NCBI RefSeq assembly: GCF_002158905.1
Contig: NZ_CP021431.1
Coordinates: 3,612,001 to 3,676,000 of the forward strand
DNA length: 64,000 nt
Reading direction: 5' to 3'
From: Yoonia vestfoldensis
Lineage (GTDB): Bacteria; Pseudomonadota; Alphaproteobacteria; Rhodobacterales; Rhodobacteraceae
Of the stretch, positions 28,029 through 37,493 are shown piece by piece (position 1 is the stretch's first letter; every line of letters begins with the position of its first letter). The notes beneath the pieces are model-generated. The model ran no database searches. It saw nothing but the letters and a program-made list of their open reading frames with translations, and was not told the origin of the DNA. The position numbers and the translations under genes were made by a program.

Positions 28029-29312
28029 CTATGTGACGCCGGTGATGATCGCCAACCCGCCGGCCATGACCTGCGCGCTGTCGATCATGTCATCGACGCC
28101 GATATATTCATCCGGCTTATGGGCCAGTTCCAAAAGGCCCGGCCCGTAAGCGATGCAATTCTTCAGCTTCCCGATCCGGTCGATATGTTTCTGGTCATAG
28201 GTGCCGGGGCTGGCGACGAATTCTGCGGGCCGGCCCAGCACTTTTTCGATCTCATCTGCGATCACCTGGACCACGGGGGCGTCGCGGTCGGTCATGCTGG
28301 GCAGGACCATGTTGATCTCGCGCAGGTCATAGCTGAACTTGTCGCGCTGCATTTTCAGCTCTTCCAGCAGGGCTGTGACCTCGCCGCGCACCTGATCAAT
28401 GCTTTCCTCGGCCAGAAAGCGGCGGTCGATCATGATGCGGCAGCTGTCGGGCACGCAATGCGCGGGCAGGCTGGTGTCGCCTGCGGCGAATTCGGGCTGG
28501 CCGCCGTGAATGGAATTGATGTTCATCGTGGACGACCGCGCGCCATCGGGCACCACGGGCATATCGGTGCGCCGCGCGGCCATGGCGGGGTAAAGCGTCG
28601 TTTCGAACGCGGCCAGCACCGCCCCCATATGGCGCACTGCGCAATCGCCCAGAAACGGCATTGACCCATGGGCGATTTCGCCATGGGTCTCGATCTCGGC
28701 CCACCAGCCGCCGCGATGGCCCAGACAGACGCGGTCTTTGTGCAAAGGTTCGGGAATGATCACATGCTGGACGCGGGCGGGATCGAAAAACCCCTGTTCG
28801 GCCAGATAGGCGACACCGCCGTAACCGCCCGATTCCTCGTCTGCGGTGCCGGAAATCTCGATCGCACCGGCGAAATCGGCATGGGTGGCAAGAAAGGCCT
28901 CGGCGGCGATGATCGACGCGGCCAGCCCGCCTTTCATGTCGCAGGCACCGCGGCCATAGATCTTGCCGTCGATTAGCGCGCCGCCGAACGGGTCTTGGGT
29001 CCAGCCCTGCCCGACCTCGACCACGTCGATATGGCTGTTGAAATGCACGCAATCACCCGCCCTTGTGCCGTCGCGCCGCGCGACGATGTTCCAGCGGGGG
29101 TATTTGTCGCTGTCGCCGGGCGTGCCATGCGCGCGGATCAATTGCGTGGCAAAGCCCGATTTGCGCAGCCGCTGGTCCAGATAATCGCAGATGTCACGGT
29201 AAAACGCGCCGGGCGGGTTGAGCGTGGGGATACGGATCAGGTCTTGGGTCAGCGCGATCAGAACATCGCGCCGGTCGGTGATGGCTTGCATCAGGGGGGC
29301 TTGGTCTTTCAT
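28029..29312 (-). CDS. M20-family metallopeptidase (ArgE/DapE/ACY1-like)
   Basis: A 427-residue M20 peptidase or deacylase with two bound metals. Metal ligands and catalytic residues lie in HFNSHIDVVEVGQGW, YGRGACDMKGGLAA (bridging Asp) and ISGTADEESGGYG (catalytic Glu pair). The lid domain follows, and AHKPDEYIG carries the last His. The ATG at 29312 starts the conserved MKDQAPLMQAI; the frame is open far upstream but only overlapping the glycosyltransferase gene. Placed upstream of the ABC importer genes, it probably removes an acyl group or terminal residue from the imported compound. Confidence 0.9.
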   Translation of the reverse strand: MKDQAPLMQAITDRRDVLIALTQDLIRIPTLNPPGAFYRDICDYLDQRLRKSGFATQLIRAHGTPGDSDKYPRWNIVARRDGTRAGDCVHFNSHIDVVEVGQGWTQDPFGGALIDGKIYGRGACDMKGGLAASIIAAEAFLATHADFAGAIEISGTADEESGGYGGVAYLAEQGFFDPARVQHVIIPEPLHKDRVCLGHRGGWWAEIETHGEIAHGSMPFLGDCAVRHMGAVLAAFETTLYPAMAARRTDMPVVPDGARSSTMNINSIHGGQPEFAAGDTSLPAHCVPDSCRIMIDRRFLAEESIDQVRGEVTALLEELKMQRDKFSYDLREINMVLPSMTDRDAPVVQVIADEIEKVLGRPAEFVASPGTYDQKHIDRIGKLKNCIAYGPGLLELAHKPDEYIGVDDMIDSAQVMAGGLAIITGVT

Positions 29313-29326
29313 GCGGGAACTATCGG

Positions 29327-30511
29327 TCAAGCGCTGTCCTCCTGCAAGGGCTGCGGCATCTGCTCTGGGTTGATTTGTTGTTGCAGCATGGCGGCCAGAA
29401 ATCCCGTGGTGATGATCTGCACCCCCAGCGATGCCGCGACCACGGCAAGCGCTGCTGGCCGCACGATGCGGCTGGCGTCCAGATCGCCGAAACCTGTCGC
29501 GCCCCAGCTGAACACCCCTGACAGCGTGGCGAAGATGGCCAGCAATAGCAGGCTGCCGCCCGCGATACAGGCATTGTCCACGGACAGGCGGGATTTGCAC
29601 CGCTCGAACCGGGCAGAGCTGGGCAAGAGCGCGAAACGCACGGCGAAAATCCGCGACAACGCATAAAAGCAGATCATCTGGAACCCCGTCAGCACCAGCC
29701 CCGCAGACAGGATCAGCGTCGCCACATCGAAACTGACGCCCCCGATGGTCACAGGCCCGAACAGCAGCGCCAGAAAACCGGCGCTGCCCAGCCCGAACAG
29801 GACCAGACCGGGGTAATAGAACAGCCAATAGGGCGCGAAGGTCATCAGCAGTTTCAGATGCAGCCAGCCATCGCGCCAGCTGCGCAGATGCGGCGGGCGC
29901 GACCGGCCATCAGGTTGCAGCGTGGTCGGAACCTCGCGGATGTCCAGACCCGACAAGGTGGCTTTGATCACCATCTCAGACGCGAATTCCATGCCGGGCG
30001 TGTTCAGATGCAGGCCGATGATCGCATCACGGTTGAACCCGCGCAGCCCGCAATGGAAATCCCCGACCGGTGTCCGGAAAAAGACCCGCCCGATCGTGGA
30101 GAGTACCGGATTGCCCAGATAGCGGTGCAGCGGCGGCATGGCCTTGGGCGCGATCCCGCCGCGAAACCTATTGCCCATCACCAGATCGGCCCCATCGCGC
30201 AAGGCGGCGACGAAAGGATCAAGATTGGCGAAATCATAGCTGTCGTCGCTGTCGCCCATGATCACGAACCGACCCTTGGCCGCGGCGATGCCCGCGATCA
30301 GCGCCGCACCATAGCCTTTGACGGGCACAGCGATCACGCGCGCGCCACAGCGGCGGGCGATGTCCTGACTGCCGTCATTTGATCCGTTATCCGCGATCAG
30401 CACCTCGCCCGCGATACCCGCGCGGTCAAGATAGCCCTTGGCCTTGACGATGCAGGTTTCCAGCGTCTCGGCCTCGTTCAGGCAGGGCATCAGAATGGTC
30501 AGCTCGGTCAT
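29327..30511 (-). CDS. Membrane-anchored family-2 glycosyltransferase (polyprenyl-phosphate type)
   Basis: A 394-residue protein with an N-terminal GT2 domain (residues 1 to about 225: LTILMPCLNEAETLETCI, ADNGSNDGS, GDSDDSYDF as the metal-binding DxD region, GDFHCGLRGFNRDAI) and about four C-terminal helices. This layout matches dolichol/undecaprenyl-phosphate sugar transferases, which load a sugar on the lipid carrier for GT-C enzymes. The divergent STT3-like gene next door fits that. The ATG at 30511 is used; a TTG precedes it. Confidence 0.88.
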   Translation of the reverse strand: MTELTILMPCLNEAETLETCIVKAKGYLDRAGIAGEVLIADNGSNDGSQDIARRCGARVIAVPVKGYGAALIAGIAAAKGRFVIMGDSDDSYDFANLDPFVAALRDGADLVMGNRFRGGIAPKAMPPLHRYLGNPVLSTIGRVFFRTPVGDFHCGLRGFNRDAIIGLHLNTPGMEFASEMVIKATLSGLDIREVPTTLQPDGRSRPPHLRSWRDGWLHLKLLMTFAPYWLFYYPGLVLFGLGSAGFLALLFGPVTIGGVSFDVATLILSAGLVLTGFQMICFYALSRIFAVRFALLPSSARFERCKSRLSVDNACIAGGSLLLLAIFATLSGVFSWGATGFGDLDASRIVRPAALAVVAASLGVQIITTGFLAAMLQQQINPEQMPQPLQEDSA

Positions 30512-30691
30512 CAAGGCGCCCCGGTCCTGTGGTCTCGTCCGGCCGGTTCATCCGGTCAACCATAGCGGTAGTGCAACCAGTGGCTGTTACGCAACAACCA
30601 GAGCGGGTAAAGGTGTCTGGACTGACGGGCTATGTTGCCAAATGGTCACCTGTGCTAGCGGTCTGGCAGCGGTGCGGAAAGACATGGATTG

Positions 30692-32467
30692 ATGCGTCAT
30701 ATGCGGGTTTTACGCGATCTTCGGGTTGATCCTTTTGCCGTGGCGCTGGTGGCTGCGGTCGGATTTGCCATGCTGCGCGCCGTGCTGGATGGCCGCGCCA
30801 TGGCTGATAATTTTGCAACCATGGATAATGACGACATCCTGCGGCTGGTCATGGTCCGCGACCTGATTGCAGGGCAGGGCTGGTTCGACCTGACGCAATA
30901 CCGGCTGTTGCCGCCCGCAGGCGTGGTGATGCATTGGTCACGCTATATCGACGCCGGGATCGCCGCGATGATCGTGCCGCTGTCCGGACTGGTCGGCATG
31001 GACATGGCCGAGCAATTGGCCGTCACGCTTTGGCCGACGCTGATCTTTGGCCTGAGCTTGCTGGTGATTGGCTATGGCACCCGCCGCGTCTTTGGCAGCT
31101 GGCCTGCATGTTTCGCGCTGGCGATCACGGTGATCTGGCCGACGACGGGGCATCTGCATGCCGGGGCTGGCAATATCGACCATCACAATGTCCAGATGTT
31201 GATGATGACCATCGTCGCCTTTGCGCTGATCTGGCCGGTGGGTCCGGTGATCGCGGGGGTGATCGGGGGGATTGCGGCGGCTTTTTCGCTGGCCGTCGGG
31301 CTAGAGACCCTGCCTTTTATCATTGTCGCAGGCGCGATGGCGCTGGGCCGTCATCTGCTGGATATCAGCGCTGCCAGCCGTGGCTTTCTGCTGGCCTTCT
31401 GTCTGGCGCTGGCTGTTGCGGCGGTCTTGTTCTGGCTGGGCCAGACCGCCCCCGCGCTGCGCGCCATCGGGCATTGTGACCGGTTGAGCCTGCCAGCCCT
31501 GGCGCTGATCGCTGTCGCCGTGACCGCCAGCCTGCTGGCGGCGGCCGTCACGCGCTTTGGGGCTCTGGCGGGTCTGGCCGCTGCGGTTTTGGTAACGGTG
31601 GCGGGCTGCGTGCTGATCTGGCCGCATCTGGGCCCCTGTCTGGACGGGCCTTATGGCGATCTGCCGGCAGAATTGCAGGTCTTCATCGCAACCCGCATCA
31701 GCGAGGCTTTGCCGCTGCACCGTTTCATCCGCGACAGCCCGGCGGGCTTTGTCGTTTTCACCTTGCCGGTGATCGTGGCGGTGGCTGCGGGCGGGATCAT
31801 GCTCTGGCGCGGGGCGGGGCCAAGGATGGCGCTGACAATGCTGTGGGTGTTCTGCCTGCTGGGGCTGGCCATGACGGCCTATCAGATGCGCAGTATCGTC
31901 ATGGCGGGCGCTGTCGTCCCGATGCTGGGCGGCGTGGTGATCGCCCGCGCGCTAGAGGCCTATCTGCGCACCCGCGCGCCCAAGGCGGCCGTGATCTGGC
32001 TGGTGCTGGCCACCACGCTGATTGCGCCCATGCTGATCGGCCAACAGGTCAAGGCGCTGCTGCCGGATGATGACGCGCCCGCTGCCGCAGCGCGCGCGGC
32101 CTGTCGGGACCCAGAGGCTTTGGCGGGGTTGAACGCTCTGCCACCCGCCGTCTTTCTTGCGCCGATGAACCTTGGCCCCGCGCTGCTATGGGCCACCCAT
32201 CACGATGTGGTCTCGGCGGGATATCATGTTGATCCGGTGCTGTTGATGAACGCGGTCGGGCCCTATCACTTGCCGCAGGATGATATCGCGGCCTTCCTGC
32301 GGCAATCGGGCGCCTCTTTGATCTTGGTCTGCCGGGGTGCTGTCTATGACAATGCCTTTGCCAGGTCTCTGGCCGCCGGTGCGCAGGTGGATTGGCTGCG
32401 CCCGGTGCCGATGCCGGTGCCTGTCGCTGCGCAGGCGCTGCTGGTCTTCGAGATCTTGCCACAATGA
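30692..32467 (+). CDS. STT3/PMT-like GT-C family membrane protein
   Basis: A 591-residue multi-spanning protein (about 12 helices to residue 450, then a soluble C-terminal part). The first loop contains MDNDDILRLVMVRDLIAGQGW and the next PPAGVVMHWSRYID. A later loop has GNIDHHNVQ, which resembles the acidic first-loop motif and the DHH motif of STT3/PglB oligosaccharyltransferases. It probably transfers a sugar from a polyprenyl carrier at the outer face of the inner membrane, but the acceptor is unknown. The start at 30692 follows GGAAAG; an ATG at 30704 is possible. It overlaps the GtrA-like gene by ATGA and diverges from the GT2 gene. Confidence 0.75.
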   Translation: MRHMRVLRDLRVDPFAVALVAAVGFAMLRAVLDGRAMADNFATMDNDDILRLVMVRDLIAGQGWFDLTQYRLLPPAGVVMHWSRYIDAGIAAMIVPLSGLVGMDMAEQLAVTLWPTLIFGLSLLVIGYGTRRVFGSWPACFALAITVIWPTTGHLHAGAGNIDHHNVQMLMMTIVAFALIWPVGPVIAGVIGGIAAAFSLAVGLETLPFIIVAGAMALGRHLLDISAASRGFLLAFCLALAVAAVLFWLGQTAPALRAIGHCDRLSLPALALIAVAVTASLLAAAVTRFGALAGLAAAVLVTVAGCVLIWPHLGPCLDGPYGDLPAELQVFIATRISEALPLHRFIRDSPAGFVVFTLPVIVAVAAGGIMLWRGAGPRMALTMLWVFCLLGLAMTAYQMRSIVMAGAVVPMLGGVVIARALEAYLRTRAPKAAVIWLVLATTLIAPMLIGQQVKALLPDDDAPAAAARAACRDPEALAGLNALPPAVFLAPMNLGPALLWATHHDVVSAGYHVDPVLLMNAVGPYHLPQDDIAAFLRQSGASLILVCRGAVYDNAFARSLAAGAQVDWLRPVPMPVPVAAQALLVFEILPQ

Positions 32468-32850
32468 TGGCCTTTGTGCGCTTTGTGCTGGTCGGGGGCA
32501 GTTTCAGCCTTGGCTATGCGGTGATCACCGCCGGCTTGATCCGCGTCGCGGCAGCCCCGCCGCTGGCGATCTCTGTCGGTGTCTATCTGATCTGCATTCC
32601 CGCCGCCTTCTGGGCGCAGCGGCATATCGCGTTTCGGGCCGACCGGCAGGCCAAGGGCGCGCTGTGGATTTATGCCGCGACGCAGATCGGCAGTCTGGCG
32701 GTCATATCCGCCATCACGACGCGTTTTGTCACGCGGGTGTTCTGGTGGGATATGCTGCTGTTTGTGGCAACGGCGGGCGTGGCGGCGGTGGCAAGCTTTC
32801 TGATCTGCCGCTACATCCTGTTCAGGACGCAGGCACCAGACGGGCGATGA
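32464..32850 (+). CDS. GtrA-like membrane protein
   Basis: A 128-residue protein with four helices, beginning MMAFVRFVLVGGSFSLGYAVITAGLI. That start matches the GtrA family, small proteins thought to flip polyprenyl-linked sugars. FWAQRHIAFRA and the final SFLICRYILFRT fit the NR.wtF and R..vF motifs of the family. It is translationally coupled to the STT3-like gene by ATGA, and its last 29 bases overlap the convergent methyltransferase gene. Confidence 0.85.
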   Translation: MMAFVRFVLVGGSFSLGYAVITAGLIRVAAAPPLAISVGVYLICIPAAFWAQRHIAFRADRQAKGALWIYAATQIGSLAVISAITTRFVTRVFWWDMLLFVATAGVAAVASFLICRYILFRTQAPDGR

Positions 32851-33442
32851 AATGCAGCTGGCGGCCAAAGACCCAGGATGCGGGGGTCGGATATAGCGGG
32901 ATCGCGCTGTCAAAGACATCGGTGGCAAGCCCCGCCGTGGCAAACCAGCGGTCCCAATCTTGGCGCGGCGCGTAATTATAGGGCAGCACCACGCCATGGG
33001 GCGCATTGCCGACCCAATCCATCAGGCGCAAGGTCGCGTGATCCAGCCAATTTTCGCTAAGGTGATCCTTGATGATAACCGCGTGGCGGGCGATGCGCGC
33101 GGCCTCTGAGATCAGGCGCTGCGGGTCGGCGGTATGGTGCAGCACATCGACGAAGGTGACGACATCGACGCTGTTGTCGGCAAAGGGAATCGTGGTGCCA
33201 TCAAACAAGGTCACGGGGATATGCGTCTTGGCGCGCAGCATGACGTCGATGCCTTGCACCTGCGCGCCTGCCTGCTTTTCACCGATCATCCTGGCGATCT
33301 GTCCATCGCCGGTGCCGACATCCAGCATCTGTGCTGCGGCAGGGACCAATGCGCCGATCTGATCCACCAGAACCCGCACGCGCCGGTTGAACACCAGCCT
33401 GTCATGGACCCGGCCCAACGTCTTTTTCAACATGATACTCAT
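32822..33442 (-). CDS. Class I SAM-dependent methyltransferase
   Basis: A 206-residue methyltransferase (Methyltransf_11-like). Motif I is LDVGTGDGQIARM, the acidic loop after beta-2 is GIDVMLR, and motif post-I/II is PFADNSVDVVTFVDVLHH. It overlaps the end of the GtrA-like gene by 29 bp, tail to tail. The substrate is not readable; modification of a lipid-linked sugar is one possibility from context. Confidence 0.85.
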   Translation of the reverse strand: MSIMLKKTLGRVHDRLVFNRRVRVLVDQIGALVPAAAQMLDVGTGDGQIARMIGEKQAGAQVQGIDVMLRAKTHIPVTLFDGTTIPFADNSVDVVTFVDVLHHTADPQRLISEAARIARHAVIIKDHLSENWLDHATLRLMDWVGNAPHGVVLPYNYAPRQDWDRWFATAGLATDVFDSAIPLYPTPASWVFGRQLHFIARLVPAS

Positions 33443-33574
33443 TCATCCTTCAGGTTGTGCGCAGATTGGGTGAAAACCGCGCGGTCGTAAAGATTGCGCC
33501 GCGAAACCGATAATCCGCGTTGCAATTTCGCCCATTCCTTCGTTTACCGGATGCAGGGTTCGCAGGGGTACCAG

Positions 33575-35578
33575 ATGGCCTATCTACTTGGTGTTGATAC
33601 GGGCGGCACTTATACCGATGCTGTGGTGCTGGATGACGTGGCACAAAAGGTTGTTGCCTCGGCCAAGGCGCTGACCTCGCGGCCTGATCTGGCCTTGGGC
33701 GTCGGGGCTGCGATTGATGCGGCGCTGGTCAAGGCCGGGGTGGCCGCACGTGATATTGCCATGGTGTCCTTGTCCACCACGCTGGCGACCAATGCGCTGG
33801 TCGAGGGGCAGGGCGGGCGGATCGCCCTTGTCTTCATCGGGTTTGACGCGGCTGAACTGACCCGCGCGGGGCTGCAAGACGCGCTGCGCGGTGATCCGGT
33901 GATCGCGCTGGCCGGCGGGCATAGCCATGCGGGGGGTGAGGCTGCACCGCTTGATCTGGCAGGGCTGCGCGCGGCGCTGGCCGATTTGGACGGGGGCATT
34001 ACCGGCTTTGCCGTCGCCGCCAGTTTCGCCACCCGCAATCCCGCGCATGAGATCGCGGCGCGCGATATGATCCGCGCGCAGACCGGCCTGCCCGTGACCT
34101 GTTCGCATGAATTATCCTCGGCGCTTGGCGGGCCGAAACGGGCGCTGACGGCGGTGCTGAATGCGCGGCTGATCGGCATGATCGACGGGTTGATCACCGC
34201 CTGTGAGACCCATCTGGCGGCTTGCGGGATCAGCGCGCGCCTGATGGTGGTGCGCGGCGATGGGGCGCTGGTCTCGGCTGCTGTTGCGCGCGAAAAACCG
34301 ATTGAAACGATCCTGAGCGGACCTGCCGCATCCATCGCGGGGGCCAGTTGGCTGACCGGAGAGGCCGCCGCCCTGGTCAGCGATATCGGCGGCACCACCA
34401 CGGACGTCTGCTTGTTGCGCGATGGTCGCCCGATGATCGACCCCGCCGGTGCGCGGGTCGGACCGTTTCGCACCATGGTCGAGGCGGTGGCGATGCGCAC
34501 GACCGGGCTGGGCGGCGACAGCGAGGTGCATGTGACCGAAGGGCTGACCGCCGGTCTGCGGTTGGGGCCACGGCGGTTGATGCCCATCGCGCTGGCTGCG
34601 CAGCATTATCCCGATCTGGTGCATCAGGCGCTGGACCGCGCGCTGGCCAGCGGCGTGCCTGCGTCTGATGGCGGGCAATTCGTGTTGCCGCTGTGGCGGG
34701 TGCTGCCACAGGGGCTTGATCCGCGCGAACAGGCCGTGGCGCAGCGGCTGTTGGATGGCCCGTTGCGGCTGGGACAAGCGGTGCAGACGCGGATGGAAAA
34801 CCCCGCATTGGGCCGGTTGATCGGGCGCGGGCTGGTGCTGCTGGCGGGGGTCACGCCATCGGATGCGTCGCATGTGCTGGGCTTGCAGGATGTCTGGGAC
34901 AGCGCGGCCGCGACCAAGGCGCTGGCGCTGTTTGCACGCAGGCGCAGCGGCGGCGGCCAGCAGATTGCGCCGGATGCACAGGCCATGGCGCGGATGATCA
35001 TCGACCAATTGACCGCGCAGACCGTCGATTGCCTGCTCCAAGCCGCCTTTGCCGAGGATGGGCGCGACTGGCCCGACCCTGCCGCCATGGCGCAGCATCC
35101 GCTGACCATGGCCGGGCTGGACCGGCACCGTGGCACGCTGCGGATCGATATGGCGCTGGCCTTGCCGGTGATCGGCTTGGGCGCATCGGCGCGCGCCTAT
35201 TACGGGGCGGTCGGCGCGCGGCTGGGCACGCCAATGCTGGTGCCGGACCATGCCGATGTCGCCAATGCGATCGGCGCTGTCGTGGGGCAGGTGCAGATGC
35301 AGGCATCCGGCACTGTCACCAGCCCCGGCGCTGGCGCGTTCAAGGTGCATCTTGCGGGCGATGTGCAAAGCTATCCCAGCCGCGACGCTGCCTTATCGGC
35401 GATCCGCGCGGCGCTGACGGCGCAGGCTACGGCCGCAGCGCATGGCGCGGGGGTCGCGGATATCAGCCTGCATGTGGCCCAGGACATCACCGAGGTCGAG
35501 GTCGAAGGCCAGCCCATGTTCATCGAGGCCAAGGTCAAGGTCACCGCCCAGGGCCGGCCACGGATCGCGGCGGGGTGA
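33575..35578 (+). CDS. Hydantoinase/oxoprolinase family protein (HyuA-like)
   Basis: A 667-residue ATP-dependent amidohydrolase subunit of the hydantoinase A/5-oxoprolinase type. The N-terminus LLGVDTGGTYTDAVVLDD is the actin-like phosphate-binding loop; SLSTTLATNALVEGQGG and SDIGGTTTDVCLLRDG are the second and third family motifs. The start at 33575 begins directly at that motif; the frame is open 27 codons further. No HyuB partner lies beside it, so the substrate is uncertain. It could act with a distant subunit or as an acetone-carboxylase-like variant. Confidence 0.88.
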   Translation: MAYLLGVDTGGTYTDAVVLDDVAQKVVASAKALTSRPDLALGVGAAIDAALVKAGVAARDIAMVSLSTTLATNALVEGQGGRIALVFIGFDAAELTRAGLQDALRGDPVIALAGGHSHAGGEAAPLDLAGLRAALADLDGGITGFAVAASFATRNPAHEIAARDMIRAQTGLPVTCSHELSSALGGPKRALTAVLNARLIGMIDGLITACETHLAACGISARLMVVRGDGALVSAAVAREKPIETILSGPAASIAGASWLTGEAAALVSDIGGTTTDVCLLRDGRPMIDPAGARVGPFRTMVEAVAMRTTGLGGDSEVHVTEGLTAGLRLGPRRLMPIALAAQHYPDLVHQALDRALASGVPASDGGQFVLPLWRVLPQGLDPREQAVAQRLLDGPLRLGQAVQTRMENPALGRLIGRGLVLLAGVTPSDASHVLGLQDVWDSAAATKALALFARRRSGGGQQIAPDAQAMARMIIDQLTAQTVDCLLQAAFAEDGRDWPDPAAMAQHPLTMAGLDRHRGTLRIDMALALPVIGLGASARAYYGAVGARLGTPMLVPDHADVANAIGAVVGQVQMQASGTVTSPGAGAFKVHLAGDVQSYPSRDAALSAIRAALTAQATAAAHGAGVADISLHVAQDITEVEVEGQPMFIEAKVKVTAQGRPRIAAG

Positions 35579-35660
35579 TGGCGGATGCTCACTTTCTTGT
35601 TAGTCCGATTGCGCGGCTGCGCGCGATAGAGGACAACACGGCGATATTCAGGATTACATC

Positions 35661-36269
35661 ATGCTTGACCGCCATATTCGCCCATTGATTGACCCGCCGC
35701 TGAACCGGATCGGCCGCCGCATCGCGGCGCGCGGGGTTTCAGCGGATCGTGTCACGCTGATCGGGCTGGGCCTGGGGATGGTCGCAGCACTGCTGATCGT
35801 GTTGGGCGCACCTTTGCTGGCGCTGCTGCCCTTGCTTGGCAGCCGCTTTGCAGATGGGCTGGACGGGGCGGTGGCGCGGGCGACGCGCAAGACCGATTTC
35901 GGCGGCTATCTGGATATCACGGCCGATTTCATGTTTTACGCGATGATCCCGCTGGCCTTTGTGCTAGCCGATCCAGAGACGAACGGGGCGGCAGGTGCGT
36001 TCTTGCTGGCATCCTTTTATGTCAATGGCACGACTTTTCTGGGCTTTGCCATTCTGGCCGAAAAGCATGGCCATCAGACAGATGCGCAGGGTCAGAAATC
36101 GCTCTATTATTCCAATGGCATCCTCGAAGGGACCGAGACGATCCTGTTCTTCGTGCTGCTGTGCCTGTTCGCATCTTACTTTGCGCCGCTGGCATGGGTC
36201 TTTGGCACGCTATGTTTCGTGACGGCTGGGCTGCGGGTCCGGGCTGCCTATCGTATCTATCTTACTTAA
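35661..36269 (+). CDS. ynjF: CDP-alcohol phosphatidyltransferase family protein (YnjF-like)
   Basis: A 202-residue inner-membrane enzyme with the CDP-alcohol phosphotransferase signature D-G-x2-DG-AR-x8-G-x3-D-x3-D in ADGLDGAVARATRKTDFGGY. It should swap CMP of a CDP-linked alcohol for an acceptor alcohol. About six helices. AGGA precedes the ATG. In E. coli the family member YnjF is encoded in the same cluster as YnjBCD, which also follow here, so the association is conserved and the symbol is given by homology plus context. Confidence 0.85.
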   Translation: MLDRHIRPLIDPPLNRIGRRIAARGVSADRVTLIGLGLGMVAALLIVLGAPLLALLPLLGSRFADGLDGAVARATRKTDFGGYLDITADFMFYAMIPLAFVLADPETNGAAGAFLLASFYVNGTTFLGFAILAEKHGHQTDAQGQKSLYYSNGILEGTETILFFVLLCLFASYFAPLAWVFGTLCFVTAGLRVRAAYRIYLT

Positions 36270-36281
36270 AGGAAATTGCCG

Positions 36282-37484
36282 ATGAAACAGCTTGCCGTTC
36301 TTGCCGCCTTGCTGGCACCCTTGCCTGCCATGGCCGATATCGACCCCGCCGATTGGGGCGCGGTGACGACCGAGGCCGCCGGTCAGACCGTCTATTGGAA
36401 CGCCTGGGGCGGATCGACGACGACCAATGATTTCATCGCCTGGGTCGGATCGCGCGTGGCGCAGGATTATGGCGTAACGCTGACCCATGTGAAACTGACC
36501 GACACCGCCGATGCCGTGACCCGCGTGCTATCCGAAAAGCAGGCCGGTCAGGACGCGGGCGGCGCCATCGATCTGATCTGGATCAACGGCGCGAATTTCG
36601 CCGCGATGAAAGAGGCCGATCTGCTATTTGGTCCCTATGCCGAACAATTGCCCAATTGGGCCTTGGTCGATCATGAAAACAAACCAGCCCTGCAAACCGA
36701 TTTCACCGTGCCGGTCGAAGGATATGAAAGCCCTTGGGCCATGGCGCAGGTGGTTTTCGTGCATGATACCGCGCGCATGCAAGAGAGTGTTGGCTCGATG
36801 GAGGCCCTGCTGGACTGGGCGCAGGCCAATCCGGGGCGGTTCAGCTATCCGCAGCCGCCGGATTTTCTGGGCACGACTTTCCTCAAACAGGTGCTGATCG
36901 ATATTCTGCCTGATCCTGCGGTGCTGGCCGCACCGGCGACGGATGAAAACTATGACGCGGTGACAGCGCCCCTGTGGGCCTATCTGGATGCGCTGACACC
37001 GCATCTGTGGCGCGAAGGGCGCGCCTATCCCGCGACCGGCACGGCGATGTTCCCCTTGCTGGCGGATGGGGAATTGGATTTGTCCGTCTCGCTGAGCCCG
37101 GGCGCGGCCTCGACCGCGATTGCCAATAATGAATTGCCCGATACGGTGCGGACCTTCGTGCTGGACAAGGGCACGATCGGCAATGCGTCTTTCGTGGCGA
37201 TCCCCTATAATTCGGGGGCCAAGGCCGGTGCCATGGTCGTTGCCAATTTCCTGATGTCGCCCGAGGCGCAGGCCCGCGCGCAGGACCCCGCGATCCTGGG
37301 CTATGGCACCGTGCTGGCGATGGACAAGCTGTCGGATGCCGACCGCGCGCTATTCGAGACGCTGGACCTGGGTATTGCCACGCTGACACCGGCCGAGCTG
37401 GGGATTGTGCAGGACGAGCCGCACCCGACATGGATGACCCGGATCAGTGACGATTGGGTGGCGCGCTACGGCGTCGCGCAGTAA
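36282..37484 (+). CDS. ynjB: ABC transporter substrate-binding protein, YnjB-like
   Basis: A 400-residue periplasmic binding protein. A Sec signal (KQLAVLAALLAPLPAMA) is followed by the YnjB-type opening VYWNAWGGSTTTNDFIAWVG and IDLIWINGANFAAMKEADLLFGP. The ATG at 36282 has AAGGAA 8 bases upstream. It lies 12 bp after ynjF and 9 bp before ynjC. The ligand is unknown; the family is distantly related to thiamine/iron binding proteins. Confidence 0.9.
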   Translation: MKQLAVLAALLAPLPAMADIDPADWGAVTTEAAGQTVYWNAWGGSTTTNDFIAWVGSRVAQDYGVTLTHVKLTDTADAVTRVLSEKQAGQDAGGAIDLIWINGANFAAMKEADLLFGPYAEQLPNWALVDHENKPALQTDFTVPVEGYESPWAMAQVVFVHDTARMQESVGSMEALLDWAQANPGRFSYPQPPDFLGTTFLKQVLIDILPDPAVLAAPATDENYDAVTAPLWAYLDALTPHLWREGRAYPATGTAMFPLLADGELDLSVSLSPGAASTAIANNELPDTVRTFVLDKGTIGNASFVAIPYNSGAKAGAMVVANFLMSPEAQARAQDPAILGYGTVLAMDKLSDADRALFETLDLGIATLTPAELGIVQDEPHPTWMTRISDDWVARYGVAQ

Positions 37485-37493
37485 GCGCCGCCC

